64,000 nucleotides of DNA from Streptomyces sp. NBC_00162 (lineage in GTDB: Bacteria; Actinomycetota; Actinomycetes; Streptomycetales; Streptomycetaceae): contig NZ_CP102509.1 of the NCBI RefSeq assembly GCF_024611995.1, forward strand, positions 4,340,001-4,404,000. The letters run 5' to 3'. The position numbers and the translations under genes are program-made. The notes under the pieces are model-generated. The model saw nothing but the letters and a program-made list of their open reading frames with translations. It ran no database searches and was not told the origin of the DNA. Positions 49,539-57,995 of the stretch are shown in pieces (the stretch's first letter is position 1; the number at the start of each line of letters is the position of its first letter).

Positions 49539-49567
49539 GGGCGGGGTCCCGGTGGGGGGTCCCGCCC
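49539..49567. terminator. Hairpin between convergent pepP and ATPase genes
   Basis: GGGCGGG / CCCGCCC with a 15-nt loop, between stops at 49515 and 49600. Confidence 0.7.
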
Positions 49568-49599
49568 GTCGGTGTTCCTGCGGCGTTTCCCGCGGTGTT

Positions 49600-50043
49600 C
49601 TACGACACCTTCAGCAGCGCGTCGTCGCGCCACTTCAGCATCTTGTCGAAGCTCACGACCGCGCCGCGGCCGGGCCGGTTGCGGAAGCGGACGTGGTCGG
49701 CGAGTTCCTCGATCAGATGCAGGCCACGGCCGTGCTCGGCCAGCGAGGGTCTGAGACGGGCCACCGTCGAGGGCGGGAACCCCGGGCCCGAATCGGTCAC
49801 CTCGATGCGGCAGCAGTCCCCGTCCAGATAGGCCGTGACGTGGTACGCCTCGGCCTGGTCCGGGAATCCGCCGCACCCGCCGTGCTCCACCGCGTTCGCA
49901 CACGCCTCGCTCAGCGCCACCGAGAGATCGTAGGAGATGTCCGGGTCCACCCCCGCGGTCTCCATCGTCCCGAGCAGCAGTCGCCTGGCGAGCGGCACGC
50001 TCGCGGCTTCGCGCCTCAAGTGGAGAGACCACCAGATGCTCAT
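49600..50043 (-). CDS. SpoIIAB/RsbW-like ATP-binding protein
   Basis: The 147-aa HATPase_c_2 protein has the N-box VALSEACANAVEHGG, G1 RIEVTDSGPGFPP and G2 AEHGRGLHLIEELADHV. It starts at ATG 50043 (MSIWWSLHLRREAASVPLAR), an opening typical of this actinobacterial group. It is the second orphan ATPase of this type in the window. Partner proteins are not encoded nearby. Candidates for substrates are STAS-domain proteins elsewhere. Confidence 0.88.
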   Translation of the reverse strand: MSIWWSLHLRREAASVPLARRLLLGTMETAGVDPDISYDLSVALSEACANAVEHGGCGGFPDQAEAYHVTAYLDGDCCRIEVTDSGPGFPPSTVARLRPSLAEHGRGLHLIEELADHVRFRNRPGRGAVVSFDKMLKWRDDALLKVS

Positions 50044-50266
50044 ACGGTTACCTATTGCCGCCCATGAGGGCCCGTAAGCACGCGGAGGGCCTCCGAGAGC
50101 TCCATTGCCCTCGTTCGGCCGATGCGGCTCTCCGGGATCCGGTATATGCGACGGTGGCCACCGCCATACTCGGGCAACCCGCCGGACCAGGTCCCATGAC
50201 GGACTCATGGGACCTTCCGGACCTGCCGTATGGAGGGCCTAAGCGCAGTGCGATGATGGCCCGGCC

Positions 50267-51109
50267 ATGACTGACCCCCACGCGACGCACGCTGGAGCCG
50301 GCCTCCGGCTCATCCGGGCCGCGGTGTTCACCGCGGTCTGTGTCGTGCTGTCCGCGGCGGGGCACGCCCTGGCATCCTGCGCCACCGTGCCGTGGTGGTC
50401 CCTGTGTCTCGGCTTCCTGGCCGTCTTCGCGGTCGCCGCGCCGCTCGCCGGACGTCGGCGCTCGCTGCCCGGCATCGCCGCCGGGCTGACCGCCGGACAG
50501 CTCGCGCTGCACGTGGTGTTCGGCCTCGGCCAGCACAACGCCGCGGCCGCGTCGGCGGCCCCTGCACCGGCCACCGCTGCCGACAGCTCGCTCGCCGAGC
50601 TCGCCGCCCGGCTGGTGTGCGGGGGCAACTCCGTACCGCTCAGCCCGGCGGACGCCCGGCAGATCCTGACGACCGCCGGGCTGGACCCGGCTGCCCTGGC
50701 CGCGGAGGCCTCTCAGGCCGGACAACTCGCCGCACAGGGCCACGGCGCGCACGTCCACGTGGCCCAGGTCGCCACCGAGGCCCCCTCGACCGGGCTGTTC
50801 AGCCCGGCCATGCTGCTCGGCCACCTGCTGGCGGCACTGGCCGTCGGCTGGCTTCTCGGCCGCGGCGACGCCGCGCTCTTCCGGCTCGTCGAACTGTCCC
50901 GGCTCTCCGCCGAAGCCGCCCCGGTACGCCCGTTGCGGGCCGCGCTGGCCTTCGTACGCGCCCTCGGTACCGGACTCCCGGGCGCGCCCGCCGGTACCCC
51001 GCAGGCCCTGCGGACCTCGGGCGTCCCCGCCGCTGCCACCGGCCGGGAAGCACTCCAGCACACGGTCATCAGGCGCGGGCCGCCCACGGCTCTCGCACTC
51101 GCAGCCTGA
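50267..51109 (+). CDS. Integral membrane protein, His-containing loop, start of copper gene cluster
   Basis: The protein is 280 aa with about five membrane helices (LIRAAVFTAVCVVLSAAGHA, LCLGFLAVFAVAAPLAG, LPGIAAGLTAGQLALHVVFG, AMLLGHLLAALAVGWLLG). A large loop contains HGAHVHVAQV. The spread of His residues and position 108 bp before ycnI suggest a role in copper handling, but no family is named. The C-terminus is Pro/Ala-rich and cytosolic. ATG at 50267. Confidence 0.78.
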   Translation: MTDPHATHAGAGLRLIRAAVFTAVCVVLSAAGHALASCATVPWWSLCLGFLAVFAVAAPLAGRRRSLPGIAAGLTAGQLALHVVFGLGQHNAAAASAAPAPATAADSSLAELAARLVCGGNSVPLSPADARQILTTAGLDPAALAAEASQAGQLAAQGHGAHVHVAQVATEAPSTGLFSPAMLLGHLLAALAVGWLLGRGDAALFRLVELSRLSAEAAPVRPLRAALAFVRALGTGLPGAPAGTPQALRTSGVPAAATGREALQHTVIRRGPPTALALAA

Positions 51110-51217
51110 GGCGGCACCCTCCTCCCCGGACACGCCGGGAGCACCGGTGCCGCGCAACTCCGCGCGCGCCCGTGCGCGGAGCGACCGTCACCCCTGCTTC
51201 CGTGGAGTGTTTCTGCC

Positions 51218-51934
51218 ATGAAGACCTCTCGCGTCTCCTTCGCCGCCGCCCTCGCCGCCGGTACCGTCCTCGTCCTCTCCGGTCCGGCCTTCGCCCATGT
51301 CAGCGTGCAGCCCGGCGAAGCCGCCAAGGGCGGTTACGCGACGATCAACTTCAAGGTCCCCAACGAGCGCGACAACGCGGCGACCACCCAGCTGGAGGTC
51401 AACTTCCCGGTCGACCAGCCGCTCACGTCCGTCATGCCGCAGGACGTTCCCGGCTGGACCGTGAACGTCGAGAAGACCAAGCTCGACAAGCCGCTGACCG
51501 TGCACGGCAAGCAGATCAACGAGGCCGTCACCAAGGTCACCTGGTCCGGCGGCAAGATCGAGAGCGGCAAGTTCCAGCAGTTCCCGCTCGCCGTGGGCAA
51601 GCTCCCCGAGAACGTCGACCAGATGGTCTTCAAGGCGGTCCAGACCTACGACAACGGCGAGGTCGTCCGCTGGATCGAAGAGGCCAAGGAAGGCGCCGCG
51701 GAACCGCAGAACCCGGCGCCCGTCCTGAAGCTGACCGCCGCCAAGGGCGCCGACCACCACGATGTCGGCGACAAGAACGCCGACAAGAACGCCAAGGACG
51801 CGCAGCACGGCCACGACCAGGCCGACGCCAAGCACGGCTCCGACACGACCGCGCGTGCCCTCGGCATCGCCGGCATCGTCATCGGTCTCGGCGGTGTCGC
51901 CTTCGGCGTCGCCTCGCGCCGTCGCTCCGCCTGA
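51218..51934 (+). CDS. ycnI: YcnI/DUF1775 copper-binding protein
   Basis: The protein is 238 aa. A signal peptide ends PAFA, leaving His as the first mature residue (HVSVQPGEAAKGGYATINFK), the histidine-brace copper ligand of this family. A beta-sandwich DUF1775 domain runs to about residue 165. A His/Asp/Lys-rich linker (HHDVGDKNADKNAKDAQHGH) and a C-terminal TM plus Arg anchor (GIAGIVIGLGGVAFGVASRR) follow. YcnI proteins sit with copper transporters and chaperones in actinobacteria and firmicutes. ATG at 51218. It is the first secreted component of the copper operon. Confidence 0.9.
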   Translation: MKTSRVSFAAALAAGTVLVLSGPAFAHVSVQPGEAAKGGYATINFKVPNERDNAATTQLEVNFPVDQPLTSVMPQDVPGWTVNVEKTKLDKPLTVHGKQINEAVTKVTWSGGKIESGKFQQFPLAVGKLPENVDQMVFKAVQTYDNGEVVRWIEEAKEGAAEPQNPAPVLKLTAAKGADHHDVGDKNADKNAKDAQHGHDQADAKHGSDTTARALGIAGIVIGLGGVAFGVASRRRSA

Positions 51935-52003
51935 CCGGCCGCGCCCCGACGCCCTGCCGTTCCCGAACGTCCGTCACATCCCCGATCCCAGGGACATCTC
52001 TCC

Positions 52004-52657
52004 ATGCGCACCACACGCGTGACGGTCGCCGCACTCCTCGCGGCGGCCGCACTCACCCTGACCGCCTGCGGCGGCGAACCCGCCAAGACCGGCTCGGTCA
52101 CCCAGATCGCCGGCGGCCAGAGCAAGAACAAGGCCGCCACCGTGCTGGACCGCCCGTTCACCAAGCCGGAGCTGGTCCTCACCGACACCACGGGCAAGCC
52201 GTGGAACCTGCGCGAGCAGACCAAGGGCAAGCCGACGCTCATCTACTTCGGCTACACCAACTGCCCCGACGTGTGCCCGCTGACGATGAGCAACATCGCC
52301 GTCGCCAAGAAGGCACTCCCGAAGGCCGACCAGGACAATCTCCAGGTCGTCTTCGTCACCACCGACCCCGAACGGGACACTCCCGACTCCCTCGGCGCGT
52401 GGCTCAGGTCCCAGGACCCGTCCTTCACCGGGCTCACCGGGGACTTCGCCACCATCCAGGCCGCCGCGCGCTCGCTCGGCATCGGCATCGAGGCCGCCAA
52501 GAAGGAGGCCGACGGCAGCGTCGTCTCCATGCACGGCGCCCAGGTCATCGCGTTCTCGCCCAAGACCGACGAGGGCTACCTCCTCTACGGCGAGGGCACC
52601 ACCGTCGACGACTACGCCAAGGACCTGCCGAAGCTCATCAAGGGAGAGAACCCGTGA
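52004..52657 (+). CDS. sco: SCO1/SenC-type copper chaperone lipoprotein
   Basis: The 217-aa lipoprotein (lipobox LTAC at about residue 21) has a thioredoxin-like domain carrying the copper-binding CPDVC (YFGYTNCPDVCPLTMSN) and the distant His (VVSMHGAQVIAFSP). In Streptomyces lividans the orthologous Sco protein passes copper to cytochrome c oxidase and influences development. It ends in GTGA, overlapping the next start by 4 nt. Confidence 0.92.
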   Translation: MRTTRVTVAALLAAAALTLTACGGEPAKTGSVTQIAGGQSKNKAATVLDRPFTKPELVLTDTTGKPWNLREQTKGKPTLIYFGYTNCPDVCPLTMSNIAVAKKALPKADQDNLQVVFVTTDPERDTPDSLGAWLRSQDPSFTGLTGDFATIQAAARSLGIGIEAAKKEADGSVVSMHGAQVIAFSPKTDEGYLLYGEGTTVDDYAKDLPKLIKGENP

Positions 52658-53163
52658 ACGCCCGCACCACCCGCACCCTCGCCGCCGCTCTCTCCCTGAC
52701 GGCAGCGCTCGCCATATCCGGCTGTTCCGGCTCCTCAGGCTCCTCCGGCTCCAAGGACGACGCGTCCAAGCCCGCGCCGACGGTCGGCGACGCCTTCATG
52801 CCCCAGCCGGTCAACGACAAGATGGCCGGCGCGTTCATGGTCATCAAGAACGACTCCAAGACCGCCGACAAGCTCACCGGAGTCACCTCCACGCTCTCCG
52901 ACGATCTGCAGATCCACGAGACCAAGGACCAGAAGATGCAGCAGGTCCCGTCCCTGAACGTGCCCGCCAACGGCGAGCTGAAGCTGGAGCGCGGCGGCAC
53001 CCACATCATGTTCATGGGGCTCAAGAGCACTCCGAAGGTCGGCGACAAGGTCACCGTCGAGCTGCGCTTCGAGAAGGCCGACCCGGTCAAGGTCGAGCTC
53101 GACGTGAAGGAACGGACGTACACCGGGCAGGCTCCGACATCCGCCGCCGGCAACGCCCACTGA
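52654..53163 (+). CDS. ecuC: PCuAC-type extracellular copper chaperone
   Basis: The 169-aa lipoprotein (ISGC lipobox) has a Ser/Gly linker (SGSSGSSGSKDDASK) and a PCuA(C) domain. Copper ligands follow the family H-x(n)-M-x(n)-H-x-M pattern: QIHETKDQKMQQVPSL and RGGTHIMFMGLK. In S. lividans the equivalent ECuC delivers Cu(I) to Sco. The GTG start at 52654 overlaps the sco stop (GTGA), so the chaperone pair is co-translated. Confidence 0.9.
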   Translation: MNARTTRTLAAALSLTAALAISGCSGSSGSSGSKDDASKPAPTVGDAFMPQPVNDKMAGAFMVIKNDSKTADKLTGVTSTLSDDLQIHETKDQKMQQVPSLNVPANGELKLERGGTHIMFMGLKSTPKVGDKVTVELRFEKADPVKVELDVKERTYTGQAPTSAAGNAH

Positions 53164-53185
53164 CGGACCGAGGAAGCGACACGCC

Positions 53186-55207
53186 ATGACGGCCACCGCC
53201 CCCGCCCCATCCACGGCCCACGCCCGGGTCGCGGCACTTCTGCCGCGGCTGGTGCTGGTCCTCGCAGCCCTGCTGGCAACCCTGTTCACCGCGGCCGCCC
53301 CGGCCTCGGCACACGCCGCACTCACCGCGAGCGACCCCAAGGACGGGGCGGTGGTCGCCACGGCCCCCGCCCAGGTCACTCTCTCCTTCTCGGAGCAGGT
53401 CGCCCTGGGCGACGACTCCATCCGCGTGCTGGACCCCCAGGGCAAGCGCGTGGACACCGGCGAACTGCGCGACATGTGCAGCGGGAACACCATCCGCTAC
53501 GGCACCGCGCTGCACTCCGGTCTCCCCAACGGCACGTACACCGTCGCCTGGCAGGCCGTCTCCGCCGACAGTCACCCGATCTCCGGCGCCTTCACCTTCT
53601 CCATCGGAGCCCCCTCGGCGACCGATGTCACCCTGCCCACCGGGCAGGCGGGCGGCGGGCCCGTCGGCATCGCGTACGGGATCGCCCGCTACGCCGCCTA
53701 CGCCGGCTTCACCGTCCTCGTCGGCGGCGCCGCCTTCATCCTGCTGTGCTGGCGCCGGGGAGCCGCCGAACAGCCGCTCCAGAAGCTCGTCGTACGCGCC
53801 TGGGTGACCCTGACGGCCGCCACCCTCGCCATGCTCGTGCTCCGCGCCCCCTACACCGGGTCCGGGAAGTTCGCCGACGTCTTCGACCTCGAGGGCCTGA
53901 AGGCCGTCCTGGAGACCAAGACCGGCGCCTCGCTGATCTCCCGGCTGCTCCTGCTGGGCGCCGCGGCCCTCTTCATCGCGGTCCTCTTCGGCGTCTACGC
54001 ACGCCGGCAGGGCTCCGCGGCCACGGAGGAGGACGCGGAAGAGGGTTCGACGAAGGACGCGGAGGAGGACGGCGACACCGAGGCCAGGGACACCAGCGAC
54101 CTCACCTTCGGCCTGGGCATCGGCGGGGCCGTGGTGTCCGCCGGTATCGCCGCCACCTGGGCCCTGTCCGAACACGCCTCCACGGGCGTCCAGCCCGGCA
54201 TCGCCATGCCCGCCGACATCCTGCACCTGCTGGCCGTCGCCACCTGGCTCGGCGGGCTCGCCGCGCTGCTCGTCGCCCTGCACAAGATCCCCGGGATCGA
54301 GCGGGCGGCCGTCCGGCGCTTCTCCCAGGTCGCCTTCGTCAGTGTGCTGGTGCTCGCCGTCACCGGCGTCTACCAGTCCTGGCGCCAGCTCGGCAGCTGG
54401 TCGGCACTCACCGGCACCTCGTACGGACAGCTGCTGCTCCTGAAGGTCGGCCTGGTCGCCGTCCTCGTCGGCATCGCGTACGTGTCCCGGAAGTGGACCG
54501 CACGGCTCGCCGACGCCCCCGCGGGCAGCGTCGATGTTTCACGTGAAACATCGACCGCCGCAGCCCATGTTTCTCCCCCAGCTACCGCTGGGGGTGCCCC
54601 CGGTGAGACATCGCCGGTGACCGTACCTGCCGACCCGCAGCGCGCCGCTCAGCTCGCCCGGCAGCGCGCCGCCCTGGAGAGCGCACGCGAGAAGCGGGTC
54701 CGTGACGCCGACCCGGACCGCGCGGGCCTGCGCCGCTCCGTCCTCGCCGAGGCCGGTGTCGCCGTCGCCCTCCTCGCCGTCACCACCGTGCTCACGAGCA
54801 CCGAGCCCGGACGCACCGTGGAACGGGAGGCGTCCCGCGGCTCCACCTCCACGGCCGTTCCCGACCGCGCCGTGAAGATCACCCTGCCTTTCGACACCGG
54901 CGGCCAGAACGGCAAGGGGAACGTCCGGCTCGAACTCGACCCGGGGCGGGTCGGCGCCAACACCCTTCATCTCTGGGCCGACTCCGCCGATGGCACGCCC
55001 CTCGACCTCCCCGAGGTCAAGGTGTCCTTCACCCTCCCGGCGAAGGACATCGGCCCCCTGCCCCTCCTGCCCGAACGTGCCGCCCCCGGGCACTGGACGG
55101 CGTCCGGTGTCCAGCTGCCGCTCGCCGGCGAATGGCGCATCGACGTGACCGTGCGTACCTCCGACATCGACCAGACGACCGTCCAGAAGACCGTGAAGAT
55201 CGGCTGA
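53186..55207 (+). CDS. CopC-CopD fusion copper protein with C-terminal YtkA-like domain
   Basis: The protein is 673 aa. A signal peptide precedes the CopC domain, whose mature N-terminus starts with His after ASA (AHAALTASDPKDGAVVATAP). The second site is SADSHPISGAFTFSI. The CopD membrane domain has eight helices (from ~residue 155), interrupted by an acidic cytosolic loop (EEDAEEGSTKDAEEDGDTEA). A linker encoded by a parS and a split parS (DVSRETSTAAAHVSPPATAG) is followed by a TM and a beta-rich C-terminal domain (VKITLPFDTGGQNGKGNVRL). It probably moves copper across the membrane. It is 22 bp after ecuC. Confidence 0.9.
   Translation: MTATAPAPSTAHARVAALLPRLVLVLAALLATLFTAAAPASAHAALTASDPKDGAVVATAPAQVTLSFSEQVALGDDSIRVLDPQGKRVDTGELRDMCSGNTIRYGTALHSGLPNGTYTVAWQAVSADSHPISGAFTFSIGAPSATDVTLPTGQAGGGPVGIAYGIARYAAYAGFTVLVGGAAFILLCWRRGAAEQPLQKLVVRAWVTLTAATLAMLVLRAPYTGSGKFADVFDLEGLKAVLETKTGASLISRLLLLGAAALFIAVLFGVYARRQGSAATEEDAEEGSTKDAEEDGDTEARDTSDLTFGLGIGGAVVSAGIAATWALSEHASTGVQPGIAMPADILHLLAVATWLGGLAALLVALHKIPGIERAAVRRFSQVAFVSVLVLAVTGVYQSWRQLGSWSALTGTSYGQLLLLKVGLVAVLVGIAYVSRKWTARLADAPAGSVDVSRETSTAAAHVSPPATAGGAPGETSPVTVPADPQRAAQLARQRAALESAREKRVRDADPDRAGLRRSVLAEAGVAVALLAVTTVLTSTEPGRTVEREASRGSTSTAVPDRAVKITLPFDTGGQNGKGNVRLELDPGRVGANTLHLWADSADGTPLDLPEVKVSFTLPAKDIGPLPLLPERAAPGHWTASGVQLPLAGEWRIDVTVRTSDIDQTTVQKTVKIG
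54536..54549. other. parS site within copCD
   Basis: GTTTCACGTGAAAC lies inside a 24-bp perfect palindrome (54531-54554). It is coding, encoding V-S-R-E-T of the CopD linker, and lies 18 bp before a split parS. Confidence 0.93.
54567..54611. repeat. Split parS: parS arms flanking a GC hairpin element (second copy)
   Basis: ATGTTTC (54567-54573) and GAGACAT (54605-54611, one mismatch to GAAACAT) flank a 31-bp insert. The insert shares TCCCCCAGCTACCGCTGGGG with the copy at 38175-38219. Total length is again 45 bp. It is in frame within the CopD linker. Confidence 0.72.
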
Positions 55208-55212
55208 CCAGC

Positions 55213-56490
55213 GTGACCGAGAGCAACCCCGACATCGAGATTTCCCGCCGCCGGCTGCTGGGCACCGTCGGCGCCGCAGGCGCCGCCGGGCTCGCGCTGG
55301 GCGCCGCCGGTGGCGCCCTCGCGCACTCCGCGCTCGCCGACTCCGGGAGCGGTTCCGCCTCCGGGGCCGCCGCCCGCTTGTCCTCCCTCGGCGCCACCGA
55401 GGTCGCCTTCCACGGCGACCACCAGGCCGGCATCACCACGCCCTTGCAGGCCAAGGGGCACCTCGTCGCCTTCGACCTCGCGGCAGGAGCGGGCCGCACG
55501 GAGGCCGCCGCACTGCTGCGGCGCTGGTCCGAGACCTCCCGTCGGCTGATGGCGGGCGAGACCACCTCGTCCGATGACACCGGCATCGCCCTCGACGCCG
55601 GTCCGTCCTCCCTGACCGTCACCTTCGGCTTCGGCCACTCCTTCTTCGAGCGCACCGGCCTCACCGCCCGCCGCCCCTCCGCCCTGGACCCACTGCCGGA
55701 CTTCTCCTCGGACAGGCTCGACGCCCAGCGCAGCAACGGCGACCTGTGGGTCCAGATCGGCGCGGACGACGGGCTCGTCGCGTTCCACGCCCTGCGCGCC
55801 CTCCAGAAGGACGCCGGGGACGCGGCCCGCGTCCGCTGGCAGATGAACGGCTTCAATCGGTCCCCCGGCGCCACCGCCTCCCCGATGACCGCCCGCAACC
55901 TCATGGGCCAGATCGACGGCACCGGCAACCCGAAGCCCTCGGAGCCCGACTTCGACAAAAGGCTCTTCGTGCCCGCGGCCGGCCCCGGGCCCGCCGAGCA
56001 CGCCTGGATGGCGGGGGGCTCGTACGCCGTCGTCCGGCGCATCCGGATGCTCCTCGACGACTGGGACAAGCAGTCCCTCGCCCAGCAGGAGCAGGTGATA
56101 GGCCGTACCAAGGCCACCGGGGCCCCGCTGACCGGCGGCGGCGAGACCACCGAGATGGCGCTCGACAAGATCGGCGCCGACGGCAAGCCGGTGATCCCGT
56201 CCAATGCCCATGCCCGGATCTCCGCCCCCGAGCAGAACGGCGGAGCCGCCATGCTGCGACGCCCCTTCTCCTTCCACGACGGGATCGGCGCGGACGGTAC
56301 GCCCGACGCAGGACTCCTCTTCGTCTGCTGGCAGGCCGATCCGCTGCGCGGGTTCGTCCCCGTCCAGCGCAAGCTCGACCGCGGTGACGCACTGTCGTCC
56401 TTCATCCGGCACGAGTCCAGCGGCCTCTACGCGGTTCCGCCCGGTCCCCGCACCGGCGAGTACGTGGGGCAGCGGCTGCTCGAAGGGTGA
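55213..56490 (+). CDS. dtpA: Dye-decolorising heme peroxidase (DyP, A type), Tat-exported
   Basis: The 425-aa enzyme has a Tat signal SRRRLLGTVGAAGAAGLALG. Heme-binding features are the distal motif GxxDG (NLMGQIDGTGNPKPS) with distal Asp, the proximal His in IPSNAHARISAPEQNG, and the distal Arg in MLRRPFSFHDG. In S. lividans the orthologue DtpA is needed, with Sco and ECuC, for maturation of the copper radical oxidase GlxA and for aerial growth; the same neighbourhood is seen here. GTG at 55213 lies 5 bp after the copCD stop. Confidence 0.92.
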   Translation: MTESNPDIEISRRRLLGTVGAAGAAGLALGAAGGALAHSALADSGSGSASGAAARLSSLGATEVAFHGDHQAGITTPLQAKGHLVAFDLAAGAGRTEAAALLRRWSETSRRLMAGETTSSDDTGIALDAGPSSLTVTFGFGHSFFERTGLTARRPSALDPLPDFSSDRLDAQRSNGDLWVQIGADDGLVAFHALRALQKDAGDAARVRWQMNGFNRSPGATASPMTARNLMGQIDGTGNPKPSEPDFDKRLFVPAAGPGPAEHAWMAGGSYAVVRRIRMLLDDWDKQSLAQQEQVIGRTKATGAPLTGGGETTEMALDKIGADGKPVIPSNAHARISAPEQNGGAAMLRRPFSFHDGIGADGTPDAGLLFVCWQADPLRGFVPVQRKLDRGDALSSFIRHESSGLYAVPPGPRTGEYVGQRLLEG

Positions 56491-56532
56491 ACAGCACCCC
56501 GGCGGGCAGCACCCCGGCATTAGGCTGACCGC

Positions 56533-57468
56533 ATGTCGGCCACCCGCTTCACGTATCTCGGTCCCGAGGGCACTTTCACCGAAGCCGCCCTGCGCACACT
56601 GCCGGAAGCAGCCACCCGGGAGCTCATCCCGATGGTGTCGGTACCGGCCGCCCTGGACGCCGTGCGCAACGGCGAGGCCGCTGCCGCCCTGGTCCCGATC
56701 GAGAACTCGGTGGAGGGCGGTGTCACCGCCACCCTCGACGAGCTGGCTTCCGGCGAGCCGCTGATGATCTACCGCGAGGTGCTGCTGCCCATCGCCTTCG
56801 CGCTCCTCGTCCGCCCCGGTACCGCCCTCTCGGACGTCAAGACGGTCACCGGGCACCCGGTGGCCCAGCCCCAGGTGCGGAACTGGCTGCGGGCGAACCT
56901 GCCCGACGCCGTGTGGGAGTCGGCCGCCTCGAACGCCGACGGCGCCCGGCTGGTCCAGGAAGGCCGCTTCGACGCGGCCTTCGCCGGTGAGTTCGCCGCC
57001 GCCACCTACGGGCTCGTCCCGCTGGTCACCGAGATCCACGACGCGGAGAACGCCGAGACCCGGTTCGTGCTCGTCGGACGCCCCGCCCGGCCCGCCGCCC
57101 CGACCGGTGCCGACAAGACCTCCGTCGTGCTGTGGCTCGGCGACGACCACCCCGGTGCGCTGCTCGAGCTCCTCCAGGAGTTCGCCGTGCGCGGGGTCAA
57201 CCTGATGCTGATCCAGTCGCGGCCGACGGGCGAGGGCATCGGCAACTACTGCTTCGCGGTCGATGCCGAGGGCCACATCTCCGACCGTCGCGTCAGCGAG
57301 GCCCTCATGGGCCTCAAGCGCACCTGCCCCCAGGTCCGCTTCCTCGGGTCCTATCCGCGTGCGGGCGTCGCTCAGAGTGACGTCCGGGCTCCGCGGCCGG
57401 GCACCTCCGACGGCGACTTCACGGCCGCGTCCGACTGGCTGACGCGCTGCCTCGACGGCCGGGCCTGA
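56533..57468 (+). CDS. pheA: Prephenate dehydratase
   Basis: The 311-aa enzyme converts prephenate to phenylpyruvate in phenylalanine synthesis. The catalytic domain (residues 1-180) has TYLGPEGTFTEAALRTLPEA, LVPIENSVEGGVTATLDELA and the active-site ETRFVLVGR (T-R-F). The C-terminal ACT domain GALLELLQEFAVRGVNLMLI, QSRPTGEGIGNYCFAVDAEG mediates Phe feedback inhibition. ATG at 56533, 42 bp after dtpA. There is no terminator between them, so co-transcription is possible. Confidence 0.95.
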   Translation: MSATRFTYLGPEGTFTEAALRTLPEAATRELIPMVSVPAALDAVRNGEAAAALVPIENSVEGGVTATLDELASGEPLMIYREVLLPIAFALLVRPGTALSDVKTVTGHPVAQPQVRNWLRANLPDAVWESAASNADGARLVQEGRFDAAFAGEFAAATYGLVPLVTEIHDAENAETRFVLVGRPARPAAPTGADKTSVVLWLGDDHPGALLELLQEFAVRGVNLMLIQSRPTGEGIGNYCFAVDAEGHISDRRVSEALMGLKRTCPQVRFLGSYPRAGVAQSDVRAPRPGTSDGDFTAASDWLTRCLDGRA

Positions 57469-57995
57469 GGCTTCGTCCACTGTCCACAGAGTTATCCACA
57501 GGCCGAGATGGGGACCTGGGGACAAGTCGACAGAGTGGCACGACAAGGTCGACAAATCGGTCGCAGGGCACAGGTTTCGCGCTGGGGAGCGGAAGGTGAA
57601 CGGCGTCACCCCCGTATCGCGGATCAACTCTTTGGGGCGAGTCATTCCCACCCGAATGAGTGTGTGAGGGTGGTTTGAACCCCGATTCACCCCCGCCTCC
57701 CGCCGGTCGGTAATGATCTATTTCCGTGTCCACAGATGCGGCGCACAGCCTGTGGATAAGATCTGAGGGAAGGTAATTCCTGTGGACAAGGAACCCCCTC
57801 CCGCCCTGCTCAGAGGCTGCACGCCGACTGACACTGTGCCCCTTTTCGGCGAATGGGCCCGCTTTTATTGACCACCCGAGAAGAGCCACTTCCGGCCAGC
57901 CGCCAAGACTTATCCATTTGCGGCAATTAGGACATAGCGACACGCAGCGTGATATCGGTGTGATCCCAGGAACCCCAGCCCGGTAGCCTGGAGGG
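57469..57995. other. 527-bp gene-free region with a cluster of DnaA-box-like sequences
   Basis: No ORF here has coding signs. Sequences matching or close to the DnaA box TTGTCCACA are: CTGTCCACA (57480-57488), TTATCCACA (57492-57500), GTGTCCACA (57726-57734), TGTGGATAA (57751-57759, reverse), TGTGGACAA (57781-57789, reverse, exact) and TTATCCATT (57910-57918). The region is markedly AT-richer than its neighbours. It also contains the serS promoter and leader. No T-box or terminator hairpin is evident. Confidence 0.7.

Noticed and set aside
50392..53163. 923-aa plus-strand frame through the copper genes
   Set aside because: It is out of frame with ycnI, sco and ecuC, is Arg-rich, and lacks motifs.
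54967..57690. 907-aa minus-strand frame over dtpA and pheA
   Set aside because: It is a shadow of two well-supported plus-strand genes and reads through the DnaA-box gap.
57469..57995. Possible oriC
   Set aside because: DnaA-box-like sequences are present, but dnaA and dnaN are absent and the boxes are far fewer than in the Streptomyces origin.
57469..57995. T-box leader upstream of serS
   Set aside because: No conserved T-box sequence or terminator/antiterminator pair could be found.
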